The notes under the pieces: generated by a model
What the model was told of the DNA's origin: nothing
The model's input: only the letters and a program-made list of their open reading frames with translations
The model's database searches: none
Shown: positions 7,731-16,116 of the stretch, piece after piece
Numbering within the stretch: the stretch's first letter is position 1
Layout: the number at the start of each line of letters is the position of its first letter
Program-made: the position numbers and the translations under genes
NCBI RefSeq assembly: GCF_041529975.1
Contig: NZ_CP168030.1
Span: 1,984,001 to 2,048,000, forward strand
Length of the DNA stretch: 64,000 nt
Direction of reading: 5' to 3'
Origin: Microbacterium maritypicum
Lineage (GTDB): Bacteria > Actinomycetota > Actinomycetes > Actinomycetales > Microbacteriaceae

Positions 7731-8846
7731 GTGAGCGCACCCATCAAGGATTTCTACGCAGTGATTCCCGCCGGCGGCATCGGCAGCCGGCTCTGGCCGC
7801 TCTCCCGGGCGGACGCGCCCAAGTTCCTGCACGACCTCACGGGTTCCGGGCATTCGCTGCTCCGCGACACCTGGGACCGCCTGGAACCGCTCAGCGGATC
7901 CGACCGGATCGCCGTGGTCACCGGACGCGCGCACCGCGCCGCGGTCGAGGCCGAGCTGCCGGGCATCGCCGACCTCAACGTCTTCCTCGAGTCGGAGCCG
8001 CGGGAGTCGGCCGCCGCGATCGGCCTCGCCGCAGCCATCCTGCACCGACGCGAGCCCGACGTGATCATCGGCTCGTTCAGCGCGGACCATGTGATCCGCA
8101 GCACGCGCGTGTTCGAGTTCGCGGTGCGCGACGCCGTCGAGGTCGCCCGCGAGGGATACATCTGCACGATCGGCATCTCACCCACCGAGCCGGCGATCGG
8201 CTTCGGCTACATCAAGAAGGGCCCGGAGCTCGTGGTCGACGGCGCGCGCGAGGCCGCGCTCGTGGAGAGCTTCGTCGAGAAGCCCGACCTGGAGACGGCG
8301 AAGGAGTACCTCGCCGATCGCGACTACCTGTGGAACGCCGGCATGTTCATCGCGAAGGCGAGCGTGCTGTTGGACGAGCTCGCCGCGAACGAGCCCGAGC
8401 TGCACGCCGGGCTCCTCGAACTCGCCGAGGCCTGGGACGACCGCGAGCTGCGCGGACCTGCGGTCGACCGCATCTGGCCGCGCCTGAAGAAGATCGCCAT
8501 CGACTACGCGGTCGCGGAGCCCGCCGCCCGCCGCGGACGGCTCGCGGTGGTCCCCGGCCATTTCGACTGGGATGACGTGGGTGACTTCGCCTCGCTGACC
8601 AAGCTCATCAACAACGGACGCAAGAACGACCTCGCCGTCCTCGGGCCGAATGCCCGGGTGCTGACCGACGGCGCGAGCGGGATCCTCGTCAGTCAGACGT
8701 CTCGGGTGATCAGCCTGGTGGGCGTCCAGGACATCGTCGTCGTGGACACCCCCGACGCGCTCCTGGTCACCACGGTCGAGCACGCGCAGCGCGTGAAGGG
8801 CGTGGTCGAGTCCCTCAAGCTCACCGGCCGCGGAGACGTGCTCTGA
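7731..8846 (+). CDS. manC: Mannose-1-phosphate guanylyltransferase
   Basis: A protein of 371 aa that makes GDP-mannose from mannose-1-phosphate and GTP, the mannosyl donor for glycolipids, glycans and protein mannosylation. The nucleotidyltransferase signature PAGGIGSRLWPLSRADAPKF is at residues ~13-32, followed by SADHVI and the VEKPD and WNAGMF motifs of the family. It is the short single-domain form without the C-terminal phosphomannose-isomerase cupin. The start is GTG 7731, chosen because the family N-terminus fits and a TACCCT -10 is 6 nt upstream. The gene is monocistronic, with a hairpin following. Confidence 0.93.
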   Translation: MSAPIKDFYAVIPAGGIGSRLWPLSRADAPKFLHDLTGSGHSLLRDTWDRLEPLSGSDRIAVVTGRAHRAAVEAELPGIADLNVFLESEPRESAAAIGLAAAILHRREPDVIIGSFSADHVIRSTRVFEFAVRDAVEVAREGYICTIGISPTEPAIGFGYIKKGPELVVDGAREAALVESFVEKPDLETAKEYLADRDYLWNAGMFIAKASVLLDELAANEPELHAGLLELAEAWDDRELRGPAVDRIWPRLKKIAIDYAVAEPAARRGRLAVVPGHFDWDDVGDFASLTKLINNGRKNDLAVLGPNARVLTDGASGILVSQTSRVISLVGVQDIVVVDTPDALLVTTVEHAQRVKGVVESLKLTGRGDVL

Positions 8847-8854
8847 ACCCTGCG

Positions 8855-8882
8855 CCGATGAGCAGGCGCTTACGCTCATCGG
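8855..8882 (+). terminator. Terminator hairpin after manC
   Basis: A perfect 9-bp stem CCGATGAGC / GCTCATCGG with a 10-nt loop, beginning 8 nt after the manC stop. A short T-rich stretch follows a few bases later. Confidence 0.65.
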
Positions 8883-9006
8883 GTGGCTTGATTTCAGCTT
8901 TGTAACCTTTGGCCAGCGCATCCGCCGCGTACGTGCGCAAAAGGCGAAACAGTAGGTAACTTTGATCGATCCGCGATGGCCGCGGTTTCGTTGAGGGAGG
9001 CATCAG
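8883..9006 (+). promoter_or_regulatory. Leader/promoter region of the nucleoside operon
   Basis: This 124-bp stretch contains the most AT-rich bases nearby (TTTGTAACCTTT at ~8900 and AGGTAACTTTGATC at ~8954). GTAACC and GGTAAC form an inverted pair about 50 bp apart that could bind a regulator. No convincing -35/-10 pair could be fixed. It ends in a clear GGGAGG ribosome-binding site 6 nt before the TTG start at 9007. Confidence 0.4.
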
Positions 9007-10119
9007 TTGACCATCTCCACCACCAAGAAGCTGCTCGGCGCGACGGTCGCCGCGGGCGTCATCTTCGCGCTCGCCGGCTGCGGTCAGGCACCGACCGACA
9101 AGCCCGCGGGCTCCGAGAAGCCGGTCGACTCCGACTTCCTTCCCTGCCTCATCTCCGACGCGGGCGGCTGGAACGACAAGTCGTTCAACCAGTCGGCCAA
9201 GGAGGGCATGGACAGCGCGGCTGACGAGCTCGGCATCAAGCCCCTCGAGTTCGAGTCCGCGAACGACAACGACTACGCGCCGAACCTCGAGACCGCGGTC
9301 TCCGAAGGCTGCTCGCTCATCGTCGCCGTCGGCTTCAAGCTCTCCGCAGCCACGGTCGAGTCCGCGCTCGCGAACCCCGAGATCGACTACGCGATCATCG
9401 ACGACTACGCCGACAACGACTTCGACGGCACCACCGATGCCCCGAACATCAAGCCCCTCGTCTTCGACACCGCGCAGGCGGCCTACCTCGGCGGCTACGC
9501 CGCGGCAGCCTGGTCCGCGCAGAGCGGCGTGAACAAGGTCGGCACCTTCGGCGGCATGCAGATCCCGTCGGTCGCCGTGTTCATGGACGGCTACCAGCTC
9601 GGCGTCGACAAGTACAACGAGGACAAGTCGGCTGCGGTCGAGGTCTTCGGGTGGGACGCCGCGACGCAGAAGGGCTCGTTCACGGGTGGCTTCGACGCGA
9701 ACGACACCGCCAAGCAGACCGCACAGGGCGTGCTCGACCAGGGCGTCGACGTGATCCTCCCGGTCGGCGGTCCCGTCTACCAGAGCGCTGCTGCGGCGAT
9801 CACCGACAGCGGCAAGGACACGCTGATGCTCGGCGTCGACAGCGACCTGGCCGTGGCCGACCCGAACGTGGCCGGCATGACGCTGGTCTCGATCATGAAG
9901 GCGATCGACGTCGCCGTGCATGACGCCACCGTCGCGGCCGCCGCCGGCGAGTTCGACGCAGCGCCGTACGTCGGCACGCTCGAGAACGAGGGCGTCAAGC
10001 TCTCCGGCTTCGGCGACTTCGAGGGCGAGCTGCCCGACGGCCTGCTCGACGAGCTGGCCGAGCTGCAGAAGCAGATCATCGCCGGTGACATCACGGTGGA
10101 GTCCGAGAACTCCCCGTAA
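9007..10119 (+). CDS. BMP-family nucleoside-binding lipoprotein
   Basis: A protein of 370 aa, the extracellular solute-binding component of a nucleoside ABC importer (PnrA/BmpA family). The lipobox LAGC places the lipidated Cys at residue 25, after a hydrophobic signal segment. The mature protein shows the two-lobed BMP pattern, with DAGGWNDKSFNQ near residue 50, the typical ligand-binding start. The start is TTG 9007, fixed by GGGAGG 6 nt upstream and by the length of the signal peptide. It is followed by a strong hairpin that probably lets this gene be expressed above the ATPase and permease genes behind it. Confidence 0.94.
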   Translation: MTISTTKKLLGATVAAGVIFALAGCGQAPTDKPAGSEKPVDSDFLPCLISDAGGWNDKSFNQSAKEGMDSAADELGIKPLEFESANDNDYAPNLETAVSEGCSLIVAVGFKLSAATVESALANPEIDYAIIDDYADNDFDGTTDAPNIKPLVFDTAQAAYLGGYAAAAWSAQSGVNKVGTFGGMQIPSVAVFMDGYQLGVDKYNEDKSAAVEVFGWDAATQKGSFTGGFDANDTAKQTAQGVLDQGVDVILPVGGPVYQSAAAAITDSGKDTLMLGVDSDLAVADPNVAGMTLVSIMKAIDVAVHDATVAAAAGEFDAAPYVGTLENEGVKLSGFGDFEGELPDGLLDELAELQKQIIAGDITVESENSP

Positions 10120-10134
10120 GTCGATACCGGTCCA

Positions 10135-10175
10135 GCACGGGGCGAGTGGTGAGCAGTCTGCCACTCGCCCCGTGC
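10135..10175 (+). terminator. Intra-operon hairpin (attenuator) after the lipoprotein gene
   Basis: A perfect 15-bp stem GCACGGGGCGAGTGG / CCACTCGCCCCGTGC with an 11-nt loop, 15 nt after the lipoprotein stop and 64 nt before the ATPase gene. It could act as a partial terminator or as an RNA 3' end stabiliser that raises the binding-protein:permease ratio. Confidence 0.75.
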
Positions 10176-10191
10176 CGTGGACGGACGATGA

Positions 10192-10231
10192 TTCTCCTGG
10201 ATGACTGTTCTGGATAACTCTTCTGGATAAG
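10192..10231 (+). repeat. Three imperfect 13-bp direct repeats in the ATPase leader
   Basis: Units built on TTCTGGATAA occur at 10192-10205 (variant TTCTCCTGGATGAC), 10206-10218 and 10219-10231, directly before the ATPase gene. ATG at 10188 opens a 9-codon frame (MILLDDCSG, stop ending at 10217) that runs across two of them. Confidence 0.6.
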
Positions 10232-10239
10232 GTGCAGAT

Positions 10240-11754
10240 ATGAAGCTCGAACTTCGCGGCATCACCAAGCGATTCGGTAGCCTCGTGGCCAACGACCACA
10301 TCGATCTGGTGGTCGAGCCGGGGGAGATCCATGCGCTCCTCGGCGAGAACGGCGCGGGCAAGTCCACGCTCATGAACGTCCTCTACGGCCTGTACCAGGC
10401 CGATGAGGGAGAGATCCTCCTCGATGACGGGGTGCAGCGCTTCCGCGGTCCTGGCGACGCGATGGCTGCGGGGATCGGGATGGTCCACCAGCACTTCATG
10501 CTCGTCCCGGTCTTCACCGTGGCCGAGAACGTGATGCTCGGTCACGAGCAGACCAAGGCGCTCGGCAGGCTCGACATCGCGAAGGCGCGAGAGCACGTGC
10601 GCTCGGTCGCCGCCCGCTTCGGATTCGACATCGACCCGGATGCGCTCGTGGGCGACCTGCCCGTCGGCGTGCAGCAGCGGGTCGAGATCATCAAGGCCCT
10701 GTCGCGCGACGCGAAGGTGCTCGTCTTCGACGAGCCGACCGCGGTGCTCACCCCGCAGGAGACCGACGAGCTGATGAACATCATGCGTCAGCTGCGCGAC
10801 GAGGGCACGGCGATCGTGTTCATCACGCACAAGCTGCGCGAGGTGCGCGAGGTGGCCGACAAGATCACCATCATCCGTCTGGGCAAGGTCGTCGGCGAGG
10901 CGTCTCCCACCGCGACGAACGCGGAGCTCGCCTCCCTCATGGTCGGTCGCGCGGTCGAGCTGACCGTGCACAAGGACCCGCCCCGCCTGGGCGAGGGCGG
11001 TTTCGAAGTCAAGGGACTGCGCGTCCTCACCGCCACGGGCGCGATCGTCGTCGACGGCGTCGACCTCGCCGTCCGTCCCGGCGAGGTCCTCGCGATCGCC
11101 GGTGTGCAGGGCAACGGCCAGACCGAACTGGTGGAGGCCATCGTCGGCCTCGCCGCCCGCGTCGAAGGCAGCATCGTGCTCGACGGGAAGGAACTCGTCG
11201 GCAAGAGCGTGCGCGCCATCCTCGACGCCGGCGTCGGCTTCGTCCCCGAGGACCGCACGGAGGACGGGCTGGTCGCCGGCTTCTCCGTCGCGGAGAACCT
11301 CATCCTCGACCGCTCGGACGACCCGGCGTTCAGCCGCGCCGGCACGCTGCGCCGTTCGGCTCTCGACGAGTTCGCCCGTGCGCGCATCACCGAGTACGAC
11401 ATCCGCACGCAGGGGCCGGAGACGCCGGCGGGCACGCTGTCGGGCGGCAACCAGCAGAAGGTCGTCATCGCCCGGGAGATGAGCCGCGACCTGCGGCTCC
11501 TCGTCGCCGCGCAGCCGACCCGTGGCGTGGACGTCGGCTCGATCGAGTTCATCCACAAGCGGATCATCGAGACGCGCGATGCGGGCATCCCCGTGATCGT
11601 CGTCTCCACGGAGCTCGACGAGGTCGCGGCTCTCGCCGACCGGATCGCGGTCATGTACCGCGGCACGATCGTCGGCATCGTCCCCGGAGACACGCCTCGG
11701 GAGACACTCGGACTCATGATGGCCGGAGCGGCCGAAGGGGAGGTGGCCGCGTGA
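10240..11754 (+). CDS. Nucleoside ABC transporter, duplicated ATP-binding protein
   Basis: A protein of 504 aa with two fused ABC ATPase domains, as in RbsA and NupA/YufO. Domain 1 has Walker A GENGAGKST at about residues 41-49, Walker B LVFDEPT, and a relaxed signature LPVGVQQRVEI. Domain 2 has the usual degenerate P-loop GVQGNGQTE and an intact LSGGNQQKVVI. Two active-site classes of this sort are typical of the family. It energises uptake through the two following permeases. The start is ATG 10240; the stop overlaps the next start by 4 nt. No good Shine-Dalgarno is visible (AAGGTGC at best). Confidence 0.94.
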   Translation: MKLELRGITKRFGSLVANDHIDLVVEPGEIHALLGENGAGKSTLMNVLYGLYQADEGEILLDDGVQRFRGPGDAMAAGIGMVHQHFMLVPVFTVAENVMLGHEQTKALGRLDIAKAREHVRSVAARFGFDIDPDALVGDLPVGVQQRVEIIKALSRDAKVLVFDEPTAVLTPQETDELMNIMRQLRDEGTAIVFITHKLREVREVADKITIIRLGKVVGEASPTATNAELASLMVGRAVELTVHKDPPRLGEGGFEVKGLRVLTATGAIVVDGVDLAVRPGEVLAIAGVQGNGQTELVEAIVGLAARVEGSIVLDGKELVGKSVRAILDAGVGFVPEDRTEDGLVAGFSVAENLILDRSDDPAFSRAGTLRRSALDEFARARITEYDIRTQGPETPAGTLSGGNQQKVVIAREMSRDLRLLVAAQPTRGVDVGSIEFIHKRIIETRDAGIPVIVVSTELDEVAALADRIAVMYRGTIVGIVPGDTPRETLGLMMAGAAEGEVAA

Positions 11755-13070
11755 GCGGAGCGACGCCCGGCGCAGGAGATGTGACCAAGGGGATCCCGCC
11801 GCAGGAGCTCGCCACGAGCACCGGCACCGTCCCGCGCGACCCCTCCGACGTGCCGCCGCCTCCGCGCGGAAACCTCATCCTCAAGGAGATCCTCCGCGGC
11901 AACGCCGTCACGACGATCCTCGCGATCGTCCTGGCACTGATCGTGGGCGGCATCCTCATCGCCTTCACGAACGAAGACGTGCAGACGGCCTCGGTGTACT
12001 TCTTCGCGCAGCCGGGCGACACGTTCGTCGCCGCCTGGAACGCCGTGTACAATGGCTACGAGGCGCTGTTCCGCGGAGCGATCTTCAACGCCCGCGGCGC
12101 GGACTTCGCAGCCCAGATCCGCCCGCTGACGAACACCCTCGGCTTCGCGGCTCCGCTGATCGCGGCCGGCCTCGGTGTCGCTCTGGCATTCCGCGTCGGC
12201 CTGTTCAACATCGGTGCCCGTGGGCAGATGCTCATCGGTGTCGCCGTCGCGGCGCTGCTGACCTTCTCGCTCGATCTGCCGATCTGGCTGCACATCCCGG
12301 TGACGCTGATCGCCGGTATCGCCGGCGGTGCTCTCTGGGGCGCCATCGCGGGGCTCATCAAGGCGCGCACCGGTGCGCACGAGGTGATCCTCACGATCAT
12401 GCTCAACTACATCGCGTACTACCTGCTGCTGTGGATGATCCGCACGCCGGGCCTGCTGCAGAAGCCGGGCACCAACCAGGCACTCGGCTCGGCGACGCCG
12501 CAGAGCGCGCAGTTCCCGACCCTGCTCGGTCCGCAGTTCCCGCTGCTCGATCTCGGCTTCGTGATCGTGATCGTCGCGACGCTGTTCGTCTGGTGGCTGA
12601 TCGAGCGCTCGTCGCTCGGCATGCGGATGCGCGCGGTGGGGGAGAACCCCCATGCGGCACGCGCCGCCGGCATCAGCGTGCAGCGCATCTACGTCTACGC
12701 GATGCTGTTCGCCGGAGGCCTGGCGGGTCTCGCCGGCATGAACCAGATCCAGGGCGCCGTCACCACCGGCGTGACCGAGACGATCGACGCCGGCATCGGC
12801 TTCGACGCGATCACGGTCGCGCTCCTCGGCCGCAGCCGTGCGTGGGGCACGTTCGCCGCCGGCATCCTGTTCGGGGCGCTCAAGGCGGGCTCGTTCTCGA
12901 TGCAGGCGCAGGACATCCCGGTCGACATCGTGCTCGTGGTGCAGTCGCTCGTGGTGCTGTTCATCGCGGCGCCGCCGCTGCTGCGGACGGTGTTCTTCCT
13001 TCCGAAGACCGATGCGGAGAAGGCTGCCAAGGCAAGAGCCAAGGCCGCGAAGAAGGCGGTGATGGCATGA
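11751..13070 (+). CDS. Nucleoside ABC transporter permease 1
   Basis: A protein of 439 aa with a ~45-residue polar N-terminal tail followed by about nine membrane helices, of the BPD_transp_2 (RbsC-like) family. The conserved cytoplasmic motif is MRAVGENPHAARAAGIS at about residues 294-310. The start is GTG 11751, overlapping the ATPase stop by 4 nt; the stop overlaps the second permease by 4 nt. The C-terminus is Lys/Ala-rich (AAKARAKAAKKA) and would be cytosolic. With the second permease it forms the heterodimeric pore. Confidence 0.93.
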   Translation: MSGATPGAGDVTKGIPPQELATSTGTVPRDPSDVPPPPRGNLILKEILRGNAVTTILAIVLALIVGGILIAFTNEDVQTASVYFFAQPGDTFVAAWNAVYNGYEALFRGAIFNARGADFAAQIRPLTNTLGFAAPLIAAGLGVALAFRVGLFNIGARGQMLIGVAVAALLTFSLDLPIWLHIPVTLIAGIAGGALWGAIAGLIKARTGAHEVILTIMLNYIAYYLLLWMIRTPGLLQKPGTNQALGSATPQSAQFPTLLGPQFPLLDLGFVIVIVATLFVWWLIERSSLGMRMRAVGENPHAARAAGISVQRIYVYAMLFAGGLAGLAGMNQIQGAVTTGVTETIDAGIGFDAITVALLGRSRAWGTFAAGILFGALKAGSFSMQAQDIPVDIVLVVQSLVVLFIAAPPLLRTVFFLPKTDAEKAAKARAKAAKKAVMA

Positions 13071-14353
13071 TGTCCCTCGTTCAGACCCAGGCCGCCGACG
13101 GCACGGTGCAGCTCGCGACGGTCAAGGAGCGGCACCTCAAAGCGCCGATCGTCCTCGCCGCAGCGACCGCGCTGCTGGCGCTGCTGTTCCTCGCGGTGCC
13201 GCGCTCGGGCACCAGCACGTTCCGCCTCTCCGACCAGTCCTCGGCCCTCTCGCTGCCCGACGTGGCATTGCCGACCGCCTCGACCTTCTGGGTCGTGTTC
13301 GGCATCCTGGTGGTCCTGACCGTCGGTGCCTTCCTCCGGGCATGGACCTACCGCAAGCCCTCGCTGTGGCTGGTCGTGGCCTACGGGGTGCTCGCCGTCT
13401 TCGCATTCCTCGTCTGGGCATCCGCCGGGGGACTCGTGCCGGTCACCAGCCTGCTGTTCGGAGCGGTGTCGCTGTCGGTACCGCTCGTGTTCGGTGCTCT
13501 GGGCGGCGTCATCGGCGAACGCGCCGGTGTCGTGAACGTCGCGATCGAGGGTCAGCTCCTGCTCGGTGCCTTCTCCGCCGCTCTGCTCTCGAGCATCACC
13601 GGCAACCCGTTCGTCGGTCTGATCGGGGCGATGGTGGGCGGCGTGCTGGTCGCCAGCGTGCTGGCCGCGTTCGCGATCAAGTACCTCGTCGAGCAGGTCA
13701 TCGTCGGTGTCGTGCTCAACGTCCTCGTCACGGGTCTCACCGGCTTCCTCTACGGCGCACTCCTCGCACCGAACGAGATGACCTTGAACACCCCCGTCCG
13801 GTTCCCGCGCGTCGAGATCCCGGTGCTCAGCGACATCCCGATCATCGGGCCCGTCCTGTTCAACCAGACGTTCATCGGATACCTGATGTTCATCACCGTC
13901 GCCGTGGTCGCGTGGGGGCTGTACCGCACCCGCTGGGGTCTGCGGCTCCGTGCCGTGGGTGAGCACCCGCAGGCCGCGGACACCGTCGGCATCAAGGTGA
14001 ACCCGACCCGATTCTGGAACGTGCTGCTCGCGGGGGCGATCGCCGGCATGGGTGGTGCGTACTTCACGCTCGTCTCGGTGCCGCAGTTCGGCAAGGACAT
14101 GACGGCGGGACTCGGCTTCATCGCCCTCGCCGCCGTGATCTTCGGCCGCTGGGACCCGATCCGTGCCACGCTCGCCGCGCTGCTGTTCGGCTTCGCGACC
14201 AACCTGCAGAACCTGCTGTCGATCCTGAAGACGCCGATCCCGGGTGAGTTCATGCTCATGCTGCCGTACCTGGTCACGCTGCTCGCCGTGGCCGGATTCG
14301 CCGGGCAGATCAAGGCGCCCGCCGCCGACGGCAAGCCCTACATAAAGTCCTAG
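13067..14353 (+). CDS. Nucleoside ABC transporter permease 2
   Basis: A protein of 428 aa, the partner of permease 1. It has the same fold and the matching loop LRAVGEHPQAADTVGIK, with about nine or ten helices. I start at ATG 13067 (overlapping the previous stop by 4 nt); ATG 13070 is an equally plausible start one codon later. The frame is open far upstream, but that part is the first permease read out of frame. The C-terminal tail is short (KAPAADGKPYIKS). It is followed after 25 nt by cdd with its own ribosome-binding site. Confidence 0.92.
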   Translation: MMSLVQTQAADGTVQLATVKERHLKAPIVLAAATALLALLFLAVPRSGTSTFRLSDQSSALSLPDVALPTASTFWVVFGILVVLTVGAFLRAWTYRKPSLWLVVAYGVLAVFAFLVWASAGGLVPVTSLLFGAVSLSVPLVFGALGGVIGERAGVVNVAIEGQLLLGAFSAALLSSITGNPFVGLIGAMVGGVLVASVLAAFAIKYLVEQVIVGVVLNVLVTGLTGFLYGALLAPNEMTLNTPVRFPRVEIPVLSDIPIIGPVLFNQTFIGYLMFITVAVVAWGLYRTRWGLRLRAVGEHPQAADTVGIKVNPTRFWNVLLAGAIAGMGGAYFTLVSVPQFGKDMTAGLGFIALAAVIFGRWDPIRATLAALLFGFATNLQNLLSILKTPIPGEFMLMLPYLVTLLAVAGFAGQIKAPAADGKPYIKS

Positions 14354-14378
14354 CCGGTCGGAAGAGGAAAGCATCGCA

Positions 14379-14777
14379 ATGACAGACATCGACTGGGATG
14401 AACTGCGCCAGGTCGCCACGGATGCCATGACGAAGGCGTACGCGCCGTATTCGCGTTATCGCGTGGGAGCGGCGGCCCTCGTCGGTGACGGCCGCATCGT
14501 CGCCGGCTGCAACGTCGAGAACGCCTCCTACGGCGTGACCCTGTGCGCCGAGTGCGCCCTCGTCGGCGATCTGCACATGTCGGGCGGCGGCCAGCTCGTT
14601 GCCTTCGTGTGCGTGAACAACGACGGACAGACGATCATGCCGTGCGGACGCTGCCGGCAGCTGCTGTTCGAGCACGCGATGCCGGGCATGCTGCTGGAGA
14701 CCGTCTCCGGCATCCGCACGATCGACGAGGTGCTGCCCGACGCGTTCGGGCCGCGCGACCTGGAGGAAGCACGATGA
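14379..14777 (+). CDS. cdd: Cytidine deaminase
   Basis: A protein of 132 aa, the tetrameric small form that converts cytidine and deoxycytidine to uridine and deoxyuridine. Zinc ligands and the catalytic Glu are visible in NASYGVTLCAEC (Cys-Ala-Glu) and MPCGRCRQ (the Cys pair), so this is the three-cysteine type. The ATG follows GAGGAAAG at a good distance. The stop overlaps deoA by 4 nt. Its place straight after the importer shows that it acts on imported pyrimidine nucleosides. Confidence 0.95.
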   Translation: MTDIDWDELRQVATDAMTKAYAPYSRYRVGAAALVGDGRIVAGCNVENASYGVTLCAECALVGDLHMSGGGQLVAFVCVNNDGQTIMPCGRCRQLLFEHAMPGMLLETVSGIRTIDEVLPDAFGPRDLEEAR

Positions 14778-16066
14778 CTGTTGAGCCCTTCGACGCGGTG
14801 GACGTGATCCGCGCCAAGCGCGACGGCGGTGCGGTCCCCGAGGCGGCGCTGCGGTGGATGATCGACGCGTACACCCGCGGCTACGTCTCCGACGCGCAGA
14901 TGGCCTCGTTCGCGATGGCGATCTTCCAGCGCGGGATGGAGCGCGATGAGATCCGCGTACTGACCGACGCGATGATCGCATCGGGGGAGCGGATGAGCTT
15001 CGCCTCGCTCGGCAAGAAGACCGTCGACAAGCATTCCACCGGCGGCGTCGGCGACAAGATCACCCTGCCGCTCGCCCCGCTGGTCGCGTCGTTCGGCGTC
15101 GCCGTCCCGCAGCTCAGCGGTCGCGGACTCGGCCACACCGGCGGCACGCTCGACAAGCTCGAGTCGATCCCCGGCTGGCGCGCCGCCCTCAGCAACGAGG
15201 AGATGTTCGCGCAGATGCAGGGCGATGTCGGCGCGGTCATCTGCGCCGCGGGTTCGGGTCTCGCGCCCGCCGACAAGAAGCTGTACGCCCTCCGTGACGT
15301 CACCGGCACGGTCGAGGCGATCCCGCTGATCGCGTCGAGCATCATGTCGAAGAAGATCGCCGAGGGCACCGACGCGCTCGTGCTCGACGTGAAGTTCGGC
15401 TCCGGCGCTTTCATGCAGGACATCGACCGCGCCCGCGAACTCGCGCGCACGATGGTCGCGCTCGGTACCGACTCCGGCGTGGCCACGACCGCGCTCCTCA
15501 CCGACATGAACGTGCCGCTCGGACTCGCGATCGGCAACGCCAACGAGGTCCGCGAATCCGTCGAGATCCTCGCCGGCGGCGGCCCCGCCGATGTCCGCGA
15601 GCTGACCCTCGCCCTGGCACGGGAGATGCTCGCCCTCGCCGGACAGCCGGATGCCGACGTGGAAGCCGCGCTCGACGACGGCCGCGCGATGGACACCTGG
15701 AAGGCGATGATCCGCGCCCAGGACGGCGACCCCGATGCGGCGCTGCCGACCGCACGGGAGACGCACGTCGTGACTGCCCCGGCCGACGGGGTGATGACGC
15801 GCATGGACGCGCTGCCGTTCGGTATCGCCGCCTGGCGGCTCGGAGCCGGTCGCGCCAGGGCCGAGGATCCGGTGATCTTCGAGGCGGGGATCGACCTGCA
15901 CGCCAAGCCCGGTGACCGCGTCGTCGCGGGGCAGCCGCTGTTCACCCTCTCCGCTGCCGACGACGCACGCTTCGGCCGGGCTCTCGATGCTCTCGAGGGC
16001 TCGTGGGAGATCGGCGACGAGGCTCCGGCGGCCGGTCCCATCGTGCGCGAGCGCATCACGGCGTGA
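14774..16066 (+). CDS. deoA: Thymidine (pyrimidine-nucleoside) phosphorylase
   Basis: A protein of 430 aa that splits thymidine or uridine with phosphate into base and (deoxy)ribose-1-phosphate. The family signature SGRGLGHTGGTLDKLE is at about residues 113-128, and the phosphate-site block KHSTGGVGDK is at 80-89. The order is a helical alpha domain, an alpha/beta domain and a C-terminal PYNP_C domain. ATG 14774 is chosen because it overlaps the cdd stop by 4 nt and gives the family's usual N-terminus. It feeds pentose-1-phosphate to a mutase; a candidate mutase is encoded at 31147-32820. Confidence 0.95.
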   Translation: MTVEPFDAVDVIRAKRDGGAVPEAALRWMIDAYTRGYVSDAQMASFAMAIFQRGMERDEIRVLTDAMIASGERMSFASLGKKTVDKHSTGGVGDKITLPLAPLVASFGVAVPQLSGRGLGHTGGTLDKLESIPGWRAALSNEEMFAQMQGDVGAVICAAGSGLAPADKKLYALRDVTGTVEAIPLIASSIMSKKIAEGTDALVLDVKFGSGAFMQDIDRARELARTMVALGTDSGVATTALLTDMNVPLGLAIGNANEVRESVEILAGGGPADVRELTLALAREMLALAGQPDADVEAALDDGRAMDTWKAMIRAQDGDPDAALPTARETHVVTAPADGVMTRMDALPFGIAAWRLGAGRARAEDPVIFEAGIDLHAKPGDRVVAGQPLFTLSAADDARFGRALDALEGSWEIGDEAPAAGPIVRERITA

Positions 16067-16077
16067 CTCGCGACCGC

Positions 16078-16083
16078 TAGCCT
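16078..16083 (+). promoter_or_regulatory. Possible internal promoter before add
   Basis: TAGCCT matches the -10 elements seen elsewhere in the window and overlaps the 50-bp deoA-add gap. Here there would be a ~30-nt leader with a GAGAGGA ribosome-binding site, unlike the leaderless genes. Confidence 0.35.
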
Positions 16084-16116
16084 GAACTGAGCACATCCGC
16101 GACCGAGAGGATCACC

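Noticed and set aside
9007..10119. Sugar-binding rather than nucleoside-binding lipoprotein
   Set aside because: The BMP-type pattern and the cdd, deoA and add genes in the same operon point to nucleosides.
8821..11556. Open frame of 911 codons on the minus strand
   Set aside because: It lies antisense to manC's end, the BMP lipoprotein and the ABC ATPase, all of which have strong family motifs. High third-position GC keeps such antisense frames open; its translation is low-complexity Asp/Arg/Leu-rich without motifs.
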